Positions 16,555 through 25,525 of a stretch of 64,000 nt of DNA are shown one piece after another (the stretch's first letter is position 1; each line of letters starts with the position of its first letter). The notes below the pieces were generated by a model. That model was not told the DNA's origin. It saw only the letters and a list, made by a program, of their open reading frames with translations, and made no database searches. Made by a program: the position numbers and the translations under genes. The stretch is from Halogranum rubrum (GTDB taxonomy: Archaea; Halobacteriota; Halobacteria; Halobacteriales; Haloferacaceae): contig NZ_FOTC01000002.1 in assembly GCF_900114455.1 (NCBI RefSeq), forward strand, positions 1,008,766 to 1,072,765, read 5' to 3'.

Positions 16555-17837
16555 GCCTCTACCTCCTGCGTCGAGACGACGGCAAGCAGTTCACGGGCAC
16601 GGTCGGCCGGGTCGTCGTCGGACTCGTCGAAGGTGTCGGCGTCGAGGTTCGCGCCGTACTCGTCGACCGAGAGGCTCCCGCGGACGCGGAACTCACGGCC
16701 GACTATCTCTTCTCGAATCGCGTCGGCGACGACTTCCTTGTCCATCGCGTCGCGCGCCGCCTCCTTCGCGTCGGTCACGTCTCCGCCGTAGACCGCCTCG
16801 GTGAGGTCGGCGTCGAGGACGACGGTGACGGTGTCGCTGCCGTCGTCGAGGATGCCTTTCACGCGTAGGTCGTCCTCGCCCTCGACGGCCCCGTGGCTCC
16901 GGCACTGACCGTTCTGAATGACGCGAGCGCACTCGGGGCAGCGTTCGATGAGGCCGGACCCGTCGCGAACGGCGAGCAGACTGCCGACGACTTCGACGTC
17001 GAACATGCCGCCGCTGTCGACGGCGTCGCGGACGCCCAGTCGGGGTGCCGAGTCGTTCACGTCGACCGGACTCGCGAGTTCGGTGACCGTCGTGAACTCA
17101 GAGAGGTTCACCGAGGGAACGCCGCGGAACTCGCGGATGTAGACGTCCTCGATACGCAGACTCGCCCCTTCCTCGATTTCCGCGTGCGGGTTCCAATCGG
17201 TGAAGGGGAGTCGCGCGCTCTCGTCGCCGAGGACGCCCGAGAGGATGTCCGTCTGGCCGTCGCGGCCGTCGATTGTTCGTTCTTCGACTTCGAGCACACG
17301 GACCTCGACGTTCCGGCCTCGGTCACCGGGTTCGAGTTCGAGCAGGTCGGCGTCGCCGCCGACGGGGTAGTCGACTGCGATCTCCTCGGACGCCATCGCG
17401 ACGGTCGAACTGTCGTTGAGGTTCAGTTCGGGTTTGCCGTCCCACTCGCGGATGTTGGCGTTTCCAATCGTCACCGAGTCGCCGGCTTCGAAGCCGAAGT
17501 CCTGCCACGAGGTGTACGAAACTTTCCCCGTCGCGTCGGCGAGTTCGCCCTCGCGGATGGTGATGTCGTCACCCTGATATCGAATCGTTCGGGTGCCGAC
17601 GGTGAGCACCGTCGCCGTCACGTTGACACTGCTGTCGTCGGGCGTGATGTCGGCGACATCTTTCGTCGAGGGAGCACCGCCGCCCCCGCCACCGCCGCCG
17701 TGTTTGCGGCGGATGCTCTGCTTTGCTTCGTCCAGTGGAACGCTGTACTGGACGAGGTTCTCTAAATCGCGCTTGACCTCCTCTTTGTCAACGCCGAGAG
17801 CGGAGGCAAGCTCCTCGGCATGGTCGTCTAACTGCAT
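16551..17837 (-). CDS. rpa1: Replication protein A, single-strand DNA-binding (Rpa1)
   Basis: Binds single-stranded DNA during replication, recombination and repair. The start at ATG 17837 (MQLDDHAEELASALGVD) gives 428 residues. After a helical N-terminal segment and a run of eight glycines (around residue 53), three OB folds follow (motifs such as YTSWQDFGFEAGDSVTIGNA and LPFTDWNPHAEIEEGASLRI), then a zinc-ribbon module CPECARVIQNGQCRSHG and a further OB-like domain. The open frame continues upstream to 18026 but lies over the divergent gene's promoter and lacks similarity. It heads the rpa1-rpap1-rpe operon. Confidence 0.9.
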   Translation of the reverse strand: MQLDDHAEELASALGVDKEEVKRDLENLVQYSVPLDEAKQSIRRKHGGGGGGGGAPSTKDVADITPDDSSVNVTATVLTVGTRTIRYQGDDITIREGELADATGKVSYTSWQDFGFEAGDSVTIGNANIREWDGKPELNLNDSSTVAMASEEIAVDYPVGGDADLLELEPGDRGRNVEVRVLEVEERTIDGRDGQTDILSGVLGDESARLPFTDWNPHAEIEEGASLRIEDVYIREFRGVPSVNLSEFTTVTELASPVDVNDSAPRLGVRDAVDSGGMFDVEVVGSLLAVRDGSGLIERCPECARVIQNGQCRSHGAVEGEDDLRVKGILDDGSDTVTVVLDADLTEAVYGGDVTDAKEAARDAMDKEVVADAIREEIVGREFRVRGSLSVDEYGANLDADTFDESDDDPADRARELLAVVSTQEVEA

Positions 17838-17940
17838 CGAGCGAGGGTTGGTCCCCCTGCGATAAAAACCGTTGCACACCCGGTGGTGAGAGAACCAATC
17901 GGTACGAACTGCTAAGTGAATCGCGCGTCCATCGACCTGT

Positions 17941-18300
17941 ATGAGCGAAGCCAGCGAGTCGCCGGAGACGTTCGACTGTTCGATGCGTGTGGCCAACGAC
18001 AAGACGGAGATAACGATCACCGGCACACAGGAGGCTGCCGTCGTCGTCCGCTCCGAGAGCGGCGAGCGAGTCTATCTCCCACCGGAAGGGTTCGACGCCG
18101 ACGCCGACCTCGACAGTCCGTACCAAGCGGCACGGAGCGACAGTCCCTACCAGTCCGTCGACAGCGATAGCCCCTACCAGTCAGCGCGTGACGACAGTCC
18201 GTATCAGTCGATTCGCCGCGGTCCAGGCGTCACGAAGATAGAGAACGGCTTCCGCATCGTCCACGGCGAAGCGGTGACCGAGTACAGCGTCTACCGGTAA
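17941..18300 (+). CDS. Haloarchaeal protein with four DSPYQ repeats
   Basis: A 119-residue soluble protein divergent from rpa1. Residues 12-50 resemble a small beta domain (VANDKTEITITGTQEAAVVV...ERVYLPPEG). Residues 58-93 are four perfect-period 9-residue repeats, each starting DSPYQ (at 58, 67, 76 and 85) with variable acidic or basic spacers. The end (GVTKIENGFRIVHGEAVTEY) is again strand-like. I recall a haloarchaeal DUF7510-type family with such proteins, but no function is known to me. The repeats could be a multivalent short linear motif. Confidence 0.65.
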   Translation: MSEASESPETFDCSMRVANDKTEITITGTQEAAVVVRSESGERVYLPPEGFDADADLDSPYQAARSDSPYQSVDSDSPYQSARDDSPYQSIRRGPGVTKIENGFRIVHGEAVTEYSVYR

Positions 18301-18324
18301 GTACCCAAGCGACTGTTCTTCGGC

Positions 18325-19392
18325 TCAGTAGTCGCCCGAAGCGACTCGTTCGTAGACGGCGATAGTCTCGTCGACCACCTCGTCCCACGTCCGTGGTTCG
18401 TACTCGGGCGGGCCGTCGCGCGTGAGTGCCTCTTCGATGCCGGCCGCGATAGAGACGGAGTCGATTTCGACTTCGACGACGCAACCTTCGGGGAGACACT
18501 CGATGACACCAGCGGGCGTCGAGACGACGTGCGTCCCCGCTGCCAACGCCTCCGTGATGGTGATGCCGAACGGTTCCGATAGCGACGGCGAGACGAACAC
18601 GTCCGCCGAAGCGTAGTAGTCGCCGAGTTCCTCTTCGGGGATGTAGCCGACGAACTCTATCTGGTCTTCGATGCCGAGCAGTTCGACGAACTTCTTCAAC
18701 TGGTCGGTCAGGTGGCCCTTCCCGCCCACGACGAGCGTCACGTCGGGGTCTCTGAGATGCTTCATCGCGTAGAGCAGATGCGAGATACCCTTCTGGTCTG
18801 TGTGGCGGCCGACGAAGAAGAGCATCTGGCCGTCGATGCCCAACTCCGCTTTCATGTCGCGGCCGCCGAACTCCGGTTCGGTGAACCCGTTGTGGACGAC
18901 GTGGGACTCGCCGCCGTACTCGCGGTTCAGTTTATCCGCGAGCAGGTGACTGACCGAGATGAGGTAGTCCGAGCGGTTGGTGACGCGTTGTTCGGTCTCG
19001 ACTTCGCGCTGCGGCGGGTCGACGTTCCGGTCCGACGAGAGCGAGTGGAACGAGGTGATCCACTCGATGTCGGCGTTGCTCTGTTGGGCACGTGACCCGG
19101 GGCCGTATCCGAACCAGTCGTGTGTGTGGACGAGGTCGAAGTCCTCCTCTGCGGCCTTCTCGGCGAAGCGCTTACTGAGACGACCGATACGAGTGATGAT
19201 GTCGCCGTCGCCCGTGGCGACGCCCTCGATGTTCTCCCGTCCCTCTGGTGCGTACTCCGACGGGAGCACGAGTTGTGCTTCGACGTCGTCACGTGCTTCC
19301 ATACGGTCGAACACTTCACCGACGTGTGTGTCTAAACCACCTGTCACGTTCGGTGGGTACCCCCACCCGAGCATCAACACTCGCGGAACCAT
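18325..19392 (-). CDS. Glycosyltransferase, GT4/GT1 fold (GT-B)
   Basis: Transfers sugar from a nucleotide donor, acceptor unknown. 355 residues: N-terminal MLGWGYPPNVTGGLDTHVG is the acceptor-domain glycine loop, HTHDWFG follows near residue 120, and the donor domain has LFFVGRHTDQKGISHLLYAM and the E-x7-E motif SLSEPFGITITEALAAGTHV. The open frame extends upstream, but a TATA box centred 27 bp before ATG 19392 fixes this start as leaderless. Resembles haloarchaeal glycogen/starch-synthase-like enzymes used for surface or storage glycans. Confidence 0.85.
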   Translation of the reverse strand: MVPRVLMLGWGYPPNVTGGLDTHVGEVFDRMEARDDVEAQLVLPSEYAPEGRENIEGVATGDGDIITRIGRLSKRFAEKAAEEDFDLVHTHDWFGYGPGSRAQQSNADIEWITSFHSLSSDRNVDPPQREVETEQRVTNRSDYLISVSHLLADKLNREYGGESHVVHNGFTEPEFGGRDMKAELGIDGQMLFFVGRHTDQKGISHLLYAMKHLRDPDVTLVVGGKGHLTDQLKKFVELLGIEDQIEFVGYIPEEELGDYYASADVFVSPSLSEPFGITITEALAAGTHVVSTPAGVIECLPEGCVVEVEIDSVSIAAGIEEALTRDGPPEYEPRTWDEVVDETIAVYERVASGDY

Positions 19393-19414
19393 GATGCCTA
19401 CGTTGCCTGCGGGG

Positions 19415-19423
19415 TTATTTAAA
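19415..19423 (-). promoter_or_regulatory. TATA box for glycosyltransferase
   Basis: Minus-strand tttaaataa centred 27 bp upstream of ATG 19392; a near-consensus archaeal TATA box implying a leaderless message. Confidence 0.75.
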
Positions 19424-19592
19424 GACCCGGCTCGGTGTGGCATTCGCCGTCGCCGAAGCATCGAGTCGTCGTCGGGTCGGCGTCGGGTCGGTGTCGAGTC
19501 AACTACTCGGTTCCTGTCTCACAAAGGAGCCTACGCTCTCAACTGTCGGTCCGAGCGTGAGACAGCAGAGAGTTGTCGATTTTGCAAAAATG

Positions 19593-19600
19593 TTTATAAA
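19593..19600 (+). promoter_or_regulatory. TATA box for CNNM/CBS gene
   Basis: Perfect tttataaa in an A/T-rich pocket, 62 bp upstream of the ATG at 19662, implying a 5' leader of about 35-40 nt. Confidence 0.7.
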
Positions 19601-19661
19601 GTATCGGACGGGCCGACGCTTTGAAACCGCTCGAAGGTGAACTTCGAGACACCGACACCCA

Positions 19662-20753
19662 ATGAATCCAGCCGAAATCGGCATTCGTCTCGTCGCCGGT
19701 GTACTACTCATTCTCGCCAACGGGTTCTTCGTCGCTATCGAGTTCGCGTTGACGCGTGCTCGGCAGTTCACGAAAGAGGAGTTCGTCGACGGCAAACAGC
19801 GACTCGAACGCGCCTGGGAGATGACCCAGAGTCTCGAACTGTATCTGACGACCTGTCAGGTCGGGATTACGGCGTCGAGTATCGCCGTCGGTATCGTCGC
19901 CGAACCAGCGCTCGCGGCCCTGTTCGAGCCGCTGTTCGCCGGAACGACACTCGCGACGATCGGCGCGGGTGCCATCATCTCGTACGTCATCATCAACCTC
20001 ATCCACCTCACGCACGGTGAACAGGCGCCGACCTACCTCGGTGTCGAACGCTCACGGATGGTCTGTCGATACGGGGCTACGCCGCTCTACTGGTTCTACC
20101 GAGTCATCTCGCCGCTCATCACGCTCGGTGATTGGGTAGCGAAGTGGACACTTCGACTGTTCGGCATCGAGATGACCGGTGCGTGGCTCGAAACCGAGGA
20201 AGACGCTATCGAGACTCGCGCGCAACTCCGTACCCGGGTGAGTTCGCTCTTAGAACAGGGAGAGATCGACGGCGAGCGTCACGACGAAGTGTTGCAGGCA
20301 CTCGACGCCGGCACCATCGAAGTTCGGAACGTGATGGTCGATGCGGAGCACATCGTCGCACTGTCGACGACGGACAGTGCCGAAACGAACCTCGAACGCG
20401 TCTCGGAGACGCCACACACGCGGTATCCGCTCGTCGGCGAGACGCTCGAAGACGTCGAAGGAACCGTCTACGTCCCCAGCGTCATCGACCGAATCGAGGA
20501 ACTGAAAGCTGGCGAGACGACCTTCGCAGAGATTGCCGCACCACCGATGACGATGTCGGACGAGACGTCAGTCAGCGACGCTATCGACCGATTTCAAGCG
20601 GAGAGTCAAGAGCTCGCGCTGGTCCTCTCCGAAGGGACGGTAGTCGGACTCCTCACCGCCACCGACGCACTCGAAGCGGTGATGGGCGAAGTCGAAGACC
20701 CGCTCGACAGCGAGTCCGGGTCCGGTACTGCGTCGGCGTCGGGTGCCGACTGA
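19662..20753 (+). CDS. CNNM-domain (DUF21) CBS-pair membrane protein
   Basis: Predicted divalent-cation (Mg/Co) transporter or modulator of the CorC/CNNM family, 363 residues. The N-terminal CNNM domain (1-190) has three membrane segments starting GIRLVAGVLLILANGFFVAI and the conserved reentrant-type EFALTRAR and THGEQAPTYLGVERS. Residues about 205-335 form a pair of CBS domains (EIRNVMVDAEHIVAL-like and AIDRFQAESQELALVLSEGT) that probably sense adenine nucleotides. The C-terminal CorC-HlyC domain of longer homologues is missing. A strong TATA box lies upstream. Confidence 0.85.
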   Translation: MNPAEIGIRLVAGVLLILANGFFVAIEFALTRARQFTKEEFVDGKQRLERAWEMTQSLELYLTTCQVGITASSIAVGIVAEPALAALFEPLFAGTTLATIGAGAIISYVIINLIHLTHGEQAPTYLGVERSRMVCRYGATPLYWFYRVISPLITLGDWVAKWTLRLFGIEMTGAWLETEEDAIETRAQLRTRVSSLLEQGEIDGERHDEVLQALDAGTIEVRNVMVDAEHIVALSTTDSAETNLERVSETPHTRYPLVGETLEDVEGTVYVPSVIDRIEELKAGETTFAEIAAPPMTMSDETSVSDAIDRFQAESQELALVLSEGTVVGLLTATDALEAVMGEVEDPLDSESGSGTASASGAD

Positions 20754-20848
20754 GAGACGGTACCGACGCCTCGGACGTTTCCGGCTTTTCCCGGCACCCA
20801 ACCCAACACACCGAAAACCGTTTTCACTCCCCACGCAATCACGTAGCC

Positions 20849-21514
20849 ATGCACGTCGTCGTCAACGCCGCGATGAGCGCCGACGGAAAGCTCTCCTCGC
20901 GACGGCGCGAACAGATCAAGATCAGCGGACCGGACGACTTCGACCGGATGGACCGGATTCGCGCCGCCGCCGACGCAATCGTCGTCGGCGTCGGCACCGT
21001 GCTCGCCGACGACCCGCATCTCACCCTCGACGTGGAAGACCGGCGCGTCCAACGCCTCCGAAACGGCCGCCCCGGCAACCCGGCCCGCGTCGTCGCCGAC
21101 TCGCGCGCTCGAACACCGACCGACGCCAGAGTTCTCGACGACGAGGCGACGACGTACCTGCTCGTCGCCGACGTCGCCCCCGACGACCGCGTCTCGGCGC
21201 TCGAAGACGCCGGGGCGGTCGTCCTCCGGGCGGGTGAAGAGCGCGTGGACCTCGCGGCGGGGTTCGAAACACTCGGCGAGCGAGACATCGACCGCGTGAT
21301 GGTCGAAGGCGGCGGCGAACTCATCTTCTCGCTGTTCGCTGCGGGGTTGGTGGACGAACTCTCGCTCTACGTCGGATCGATGATTATCGGTGGGAGAGAC
21401 GCTCCTACCCTCGCCGACGGCGACGGCTTCGTCGACAGCGAGGCGTTCCCACGTCTCGACCTGATGGACGCCAAGCGCATCGACGACGGCATCGTCCTGC
21501 GGTATTCGGTCTGA
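20849..21514 (+). CDS. 2,5-diamino-6-ribosylaminopyrimidinone 5'-phosphate reductase (archaeal riboflavin pathway)
   Basis: RibD C-terminal-type reductase of 221 residues that reduces the ribose side chain of the pyrimidine intermediate in archaeal riboflavin/F420-related synthesis. Diagnostic features: VVNAAMSADGKLS at the N-terminus, AADAIVVGVGTVLADDPHLT, and EGGGELIFSLFAAGLVDELS with the NADPH-binding glycines. The start at ATG 20849 is chosen because the longer open frame overlaps the CNNM gene. No other riboflavin gene is adjacent. Confidence 0.88.
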   Translation: MHVVVNAAMSADGKLSSRRREQIKISGPDDFDRMDRIRAAADAIVVGVGTVLADDPHLTLDVEDRRVQRLRNGRPGNPARVVADSRARTPTDARVLDDEATTYLLVADVAPDDRVSALEDAGAVVLRAGEERVDLAAGFETLGERDIDRVMVEGGGELIFSLFAAGLVDELSLYVGSMIIGGRDAPTLADGDGFVDSEAFPRLDLMDAKRIDDGIVLRYSV

Positions 21515-21610
21515 GTCGGTCTAACTCGCTCCGACTCGCCCGATAGCGGTCGTGCACGACACCGACATACCTGCTCAATAGTTAAGCCGCTCGCACCAGT
21601 AGAAGCGACC

Positions 21611-21946
21611 ATGAGCCAAACTGAGACGACTGCGACACCGGTACACGTCGAAAGCGAGAGTCACCTCGACGAACTCGTCGCCGAGAACGACGTCGTCCTC
21701 GTCGACTTCTACGCCGACTGGTGTGGACCGTGTAAGATGCTCGAACCGACGCTCGAAGAGATTGCCGAAGAGACGGACGCCGTCGTCGCCAAAGTCGACA
21801 TCGAGGAGTTACAGGAGTTCGCCCAAGCGCAGGGCGTTCGTTCGGTGCCGACGCTGAAGTTCTTCGCCCACGGCGAAGAGGCAAAGACCGTCGTCGGCGT
21901 GCAGGACAAAGCCGACCTCGTCGACGCTATCGAGCAACTCGCGTAA
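21611..21946 (+). CDS. trxA: Thioredoxin
   Basis: Small dithiol oxidoreductase of 111 residues with the active-site motif WCGPC (VLVDFYADWCGPCKMLEPTL), a following cis-Pro loop (VRSVPTLKFFAHGEE) and the normal thioredoxin length and fold order. An N-terminal extension of about 15 polar residues precedes the domain. Reductase gene not in the window. Preceded by about 95 bp of non-coding DNA and transcribed alone. Confidence 0.92.
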   Translation: MSQTETTATPVHVESESHLDELVAENDVVLVDFYADWCGPCKMLEPTLEEIAEETDAVVAKVDIEELQEFAQAQGVRSVPTLKFFAHGEEAKTVVGVQDKADLVDAIEQLA

Positions 21947-22072
21947 TCTCAGCGACCGTTCGGTCTTCGGGTTTTCTGTAACAGAGTACGCCGAGTCGTC
22001 GTCCGCCGAAGCGAGACGAGGACCAGCGTGTGGTAAAAGTGTCGAGTGAATTCGTATCCGGTTCTGCGTGGC

Positions 22073-22219
22073 TTAGCTGACGCGAGCGAACTCGACGGTG
22101 TGGTTCGACTCCGCGGCGTGGGCGTCGGCGAGTTCCGCCGCAGCGGTTTCGGTCTCGACAAGTGACTCGACGTTGCAGTCGCGGCAGACAACGTAGAAGA
22201 CGTACTCTGTGACAACCAT
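22073..22219 (-). CDS. 48-residue protein with single CxxC
   Basis: Tiny soluble protein starting MVVTEYVFYVVCRDCNVESL with one CxxC (residues 12-15), then an acidic/Ala helix (ETAAAELADAHAAESNHTVE) and a His. One CxxC plus His could bind zinc, perhaps as a dimer. Longer in-frame starts upstream exist, but an A/T-rich element about 30 bp before 22219 fits a leaderless start here. Similar short 'DUF' zinc proteins are common in haloarchaea. Confidence 0.55.
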   Translation of the reverse strand: MVVTEYVFYVVCRDCNVESLVETETAAAELADAHAAESNHTVEFARVS

Positions 22220-22460
22220 GACAACACAGGCTACGAGCGGATGGGCCCTAAGTACGAACTGCCTGTTCGAACCTGAATCGCGCCGTAGGCACACCATACC
22301 GACGATTTGGGTCAATATCGACTAGGCGCTTCGTCGAACGGCTACTGACGATTGCTGTGAGTCGTTGCCGGTCCGACCGCATACCGCCGTGCGGTCAGAG
22401 TGGTAAACAGTCACAGCAATCGGTACGAAAAGCAACGCGCCGCCGAAGCGTGTCTAGCCC

Positions 22461-22772
22461 TCAGAACGGCACGTCCGAGAACTCGTCGTCGCCGCCCTCG
22501 TGTTCCCACATCCCCGTGCCCGCGTGGACGGCGGTGAGTTCGTCGAACTCCATCACCATCCGACTCTTGAGTGCCTGAATCGTCATCGGCGAGATGCCAC
22601 ACCCCGAACACGCACCCGTGAGTGAAATCCACACCTCACCCGTCTCCTCGTCGAGGGCGTCGATACCGGCGTCGCCACCGTGCATCTGAATCTGCGGGAA
22701 GTTTCGCATCATGAAGAGTTCGATGCGTTCTTCGAGGCTCTTCTCGGGTGTCTCCGGTGACGTCGTGCTCAT
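22461..22772 (-). CDS. NifU C-terminal-domain Fe-S scaffold protein
   Basis: A 103-residue NifU-like scaffold/carrier for Fe-S clusters (Nfu type). The signature GACSGCGISPMTIQALK contains the two cluster-binding cysteines (CxxC), preceded by PQIQMHGGDAGI. Helical N- and C-terminal ends fit the family. Start ATG 22772 gives MSTTSPETPEKSLEER; the longer open frame upstream overlaps the divergent acyl-CoA dehydrogenase promoter. No sufB/C/D genes are nearby. Confidence 0.9.
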   Translation of the reverse strand: MSTTSPETPEKSLEERIELFMMRNFPQIQMHGGDAGIDALDEETGEVWISLTGACSGCGISPMTIQALKSRMVMEFDELTAVHAGTGMWEHEGGDDEFSDVPF

Positions 22773-22864
22773 AGCCCGAGAGAGGAGAGAGGGAGATATA
22801 GCACTTCGCGTCGAGCAAACTGGCCGAGACCACGCGCCGTGCGTTGTTTCGAGTGTCAAAACAC

Positions 22865-22870
22865 CTATAT
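22865..22870 (+). promoter_or_regulatory. TATA box for acyl-CoA dehydrogenase 1
   Basis: ctatat 27 bp upstream of ATG 22895; leaderless spacing. Confidence 0.6.
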
Positions 22871-22894
22871 CACGATTGTCTGTTAGTGACAAAC

Positions 22895-24049
22895 ATGGAC
22901 TACGCACTCTCCGAGGAACATCGCGCCATCCAAGAGGAGGTTCGGCGGTTCGCCGAGAACGAAATCGCCCCCGTCGCGAGCGAGTACGACCAAGCAGAGG
23001 AGTATCCGTATCAAGTGGTCGAGAAGGCCGCCGAAATGGGGCTGACCGGCGCACACTTCCCGGTCGAGTACGGCGGCGTCGGCTACTCCTCCCTGGAGAA
23101 CGCTCTCGTCACCGAGGAACTGTTCGCCGTCGACCCGGGCGTCGGACTGTGTGTCACCAGCGCGGGGTTCGGTGCCGAGGCCATCATCGAGTTCGGCACC
23201 GACGAGCAGAAAGAGGAGTATCTCCCACCGATTACCACGGGCGAGTCCGTGATGGGTGCGGCCATCAGCGAACCGCAGGCCGGGTCCGACGTCACGTCCG
23301 TTCAAACGCGGGCAGAGAAAGACGGCGACGAGTGGGTCCTCGACGGCAACAAGATGTGGATTACCAACGGTTCCGTCGGCGACTACTTCGTCGTGCTGTG
23401 CCAGACGAACCCCGACGCCGAGGACCGGTACGACGGGTTCTCGCAGATTATCGTCGAATCGGACCGCGACGGCTTCGAGGCCGACAAGATAACCGGAAAG
23501 CTGGGCATCCGCGCCAGCGACACCGCGGAGTTGCGATTCGATGGGGTACGCGTCCCCGAGGAGAACCTCGTCGGGACGGAGGGGATGGGCTTTCTCCAAC
23601 TGATGCAGTTCTTCGACGAGACGCGAACCGCCGTCGCCGCACAGGGCGTCGGTATCGCCAAGGGTGCCTCCGAGCGTGCCCTCGACTACGCACAGGAACG
23701 CGAGCAGTTCGGGCGCTCCATCGGCCAGTTCCAGGCGATTCAACACAAGTTGGCCGACATTCACATCCGGACGGAGGCGGCCCGGCAGTTGACCTACAAG
23801 TCGGCGTGGAGCGTCGACAACGACGAGGGGCAGTTGACCGCACTCGCGTCGATGGCCAAGGAGTTCGCCTCGCGCGTCGCCACCGACGCCGCCGACGAAG
23901 CGGTCCAAATCTTCGGCGGGTCGGGCTACGTCAACGACTACGACGTCGAGCGTCTCTACCGCGACTCGAAGATTACGCAGATTTACGAAGGGACCTCGGA
24001 GATTCAGAAGAACATCGTCGCCCGCGAGTTGCTCGGAAAAGGGTACTGA
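22895..24049 (+). CDS. Acyl-CoA dehydrogenase 1
   Basis: FAD-dependent dehydrogenase (384 residues) introducing the alpha,beta double bond of acyl-CoA; chain length unknown. N-terminal helices, then [20 protein letters not shown] (FAD/substrate signature 1), middle beta domain [19 protein letters not shown], and C-terminal [20 protein letters not shown] plus [22 protein letters not shown] (signature 2), which includes the Glu expected as catalytic base in EGTSE. Complete length. An isolated leaderless gene with its own TATA box. A paralogue is at 43358-44506. Confidence 0.92.
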   Translation: MDYALSEEHRAIQEEVRRFAENEIAPVASEYDQAEEYPYQVVEKAAEMGLTGAHFPVEYGGVGYSSLENALVTEELFAVDPGVGLCVTSAGFGAEAIIEFGTDEQKEEYLPPITTGESVMGAAISEPQAGSDVTSVQTRAEKDGDEWVLDGNKMWITNGSVGDYFVVLCQTNPDAEDRYDGFSQIIVESDRDGFEADKITGKLGIRASDTAELRFDGVRVPEENLVGTEGMGFLQLMQFFDETRTAVAAQGVGIAKGASERALDYAQEREQFGRSIGQFQAIQHKLADIHIRTEAARQLTYKSAWSVDNDEGQLTALASMAKEFASRVATDAADEAVQIFGGSGYVNDYDVERLYRDSKITQIYEGTSEIQKNIVARELLGKGY

Positions 24050-24115
24050 AGGGCGACAGAGACTCCGCCGAGAGGGAATGCCGCGGTAGCGGATACGTGT
24101 CAGTATCGGGGAGAG

Positions 24116-24122
24116 CTTTTAA
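24116..24122 (+). promoter_or_regulatory. TATA box for SBDS gene
   Basis: cttttaa centred 27 bp before ATG 24146; leaderless. Confidence 0.65.
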
Positions 24123-24145
24123 CGTCGGAGGGAGTATCCCGTCGT

Positions 24146-24871
24146 ATGATTTCACTCGACGAGGCCGTGACGGCACGACTCGAATCACACGGTGCACGGT
24201 TCGAGGTCCTTATCGACCCCGACGCGGCGTTGGCGATGAAGCGCGACGAGTTCGACGGCGAACTAGAGGACGTCATCGCCGCCGAAGACGTCTTCGAGGA
24301 CGCCTCTCGTGGTGACCGCCCCGCCGAGAGCGACCTGGAGAAAGTGTTCGGGACGACCGACCCGATGGAGATTATCCCCGAAGTCGTCAAACGCGGGGAG
24401 ATTCAGATCACAGCCGAGCAGCGCCGCGAGATGCAAGAACAGAAGCGCAAACAGCTCATCAACAAGATCGCCCGAAACGCGGTCAACCCGCAGATGGACG
24501 ACGCGCCCCACCCGCCGGACCGCATCGAGCGCGCACTGGAGCAAGCCGGGTTCAAGATCGACCCGATGGAGACTGTCGATTCGCAAGTCGACGACGCACT
24601 CGACGCGCTCCGCCCTGTCATCCCCATCCGCTTCGCCGAAGTCACCATCGCGGTCAACCTCCCCGCCCAGTACGCCGGGAGCGCACAGGCCCGCGTCCGG
24701 ACGTTCGGCGAACTCGAACGCGAGGAGTGGACGAACGACGGCGGCTGGGTCGGTGTGATGACCTTCCCTGCAGGGATGCAAAACGAATTCTACGACCTCG
24801 TCAACGACCTGACGAGCGGCGAAGCCGAGACACGAATCGTCAAAGACAAAGACGAACTCAACACGCGCTAA
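24146..24871 (+). CDS. SBDS-family ribosome maturation factor
   Basis: Archaeal SBDS homologue, which helps release the anti-association factor aIF6 from the large ribosomal subunit. 241 residues in the family's three-domain order: N-terminal FYSH-type domain ([20 protein letters not shown] ... [13 protein letters not shown]), central helical bundle ([20 protein letters not shown] with [20 protein letters not shown]), and C-terminal ferredoxin-like domain ([20 protein letters not shown]). Leaderless start from TATA spacing. About 220 bp of non-coding DNA follow. Confidence 0.93.
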   Translation: MISLDEAVTARLESHGARFEVLIDPDAALAMKRDEFDGELEDVIAAEDVFEDASRGDRPAESDLEKVFGTTDPMEIIPEVVKRGEIQITAEQRREMQEQKRKQLINKIARNAVNPQMDDAPHPPDRIERALEQAGFKIDPMETVDSQVDDALDALRPVIPIRFAEVTIAVNLPAQYAGSAQARVRTFGELEREEWTNDGGWVGVMTFPAGMQNEFYDLVNDLTSGEAETRIVKDKDELNTR

Positions 24872-25093
24872 CGGGGACCGTAATCGACGTACGAGAACGG
24901 GGACAGCGTAACGACGTCGCTCGTAGGGATGCGGCGTCACGAAAACGGTTCTGTGTCGATTCGAGCGAACTACGACAGCAGTCGTGACTGTGCCCCAGCG
25001 CTCGCCGTATCGAGAGCGAGATACGCCGGTAAGAGAGTACGACAGCTATCGTCAGCCAGCAGTGACGTTGAGTGTGCCGGTCGAGACGCGGTG

Positions 25094-25378
25094 TTACTGG
25101 ATGTGGCCTTCGCGGCGGAGCTGGTCTGCGTCCTGCCCCGTGTAGCGCCACTCGATGTTGGCCTTCTCGTCTTGCCAGTCCCACGGCTCGATGAGGACCA
25201 CGTCGTCCTCGTTGATCCAGGTTCGGTACTTCATCCGACCGGGGATTCGGCCCAGTCGTTCCTTCCCGTCTTGACAGCGGAGGCGGACGTGGTTTCCACC
25301 GAGCATCTCGGTCACGACGGCGAACATCTCGTCACTGTTGGGCATCCGAAGGTTTCGGCGCCCAGATTCTTCACTCAC
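25094..25378 (-). CDS. eif1A: Translation initiation factor aIF-1A
   Basis: OB-fold initiation factor (94 residues) that promotes mRNA scanning/subunit joining on the small subunit. [40 protein letters not shown] and [18 protein letters not shown] are hallmark segments of eIF1A. It starts with GTG; a TATA box centred 27 bp upstream (25403-25408) supports a leaderless GTG start. Confidence 0.95.
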   Translation of the reverse strand: MSEESGRRNLRMPNSDEMFAVVTEMLGGNHVRLRCQDGKERLGRIPGRMKYRTWINEDDVVLIEPWDWQDEKANIEWRYTGQDADQLRREGHIQ

Positions 25379-25402
25379 ACATTTACTGGGAGACGGAGAC
25401 GG

Positions 25403-25408
25403 TTAAAT
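25403..25408 (-). promoter_or_regulatory. TATA box for aIF-1A gene
   Basis: Minus-strand atttaa centred 27 bp upstream of GTG 25378. Confidence 0.65.
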
Positions 25409-25525
25409 CATTGGAGACGAGAGGTACCGAGTCTCACAGTCCGAGAGCGTATCAGCGACTGGTAGAACGAGTGAGAGCGGAACCGGACAGAGCCGAAGAA
25501 ATCGAACGACGACAGTCGAGTGCGA

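Noticed and set aside
24872..25093. Possible ncRNA or gene in the SBDS-aIF1A gap
   Set aside because: Only a short inverted repeat (cgctcgccgtatcgagagcg) is visible, no promoter-terminator pair or coding signal.
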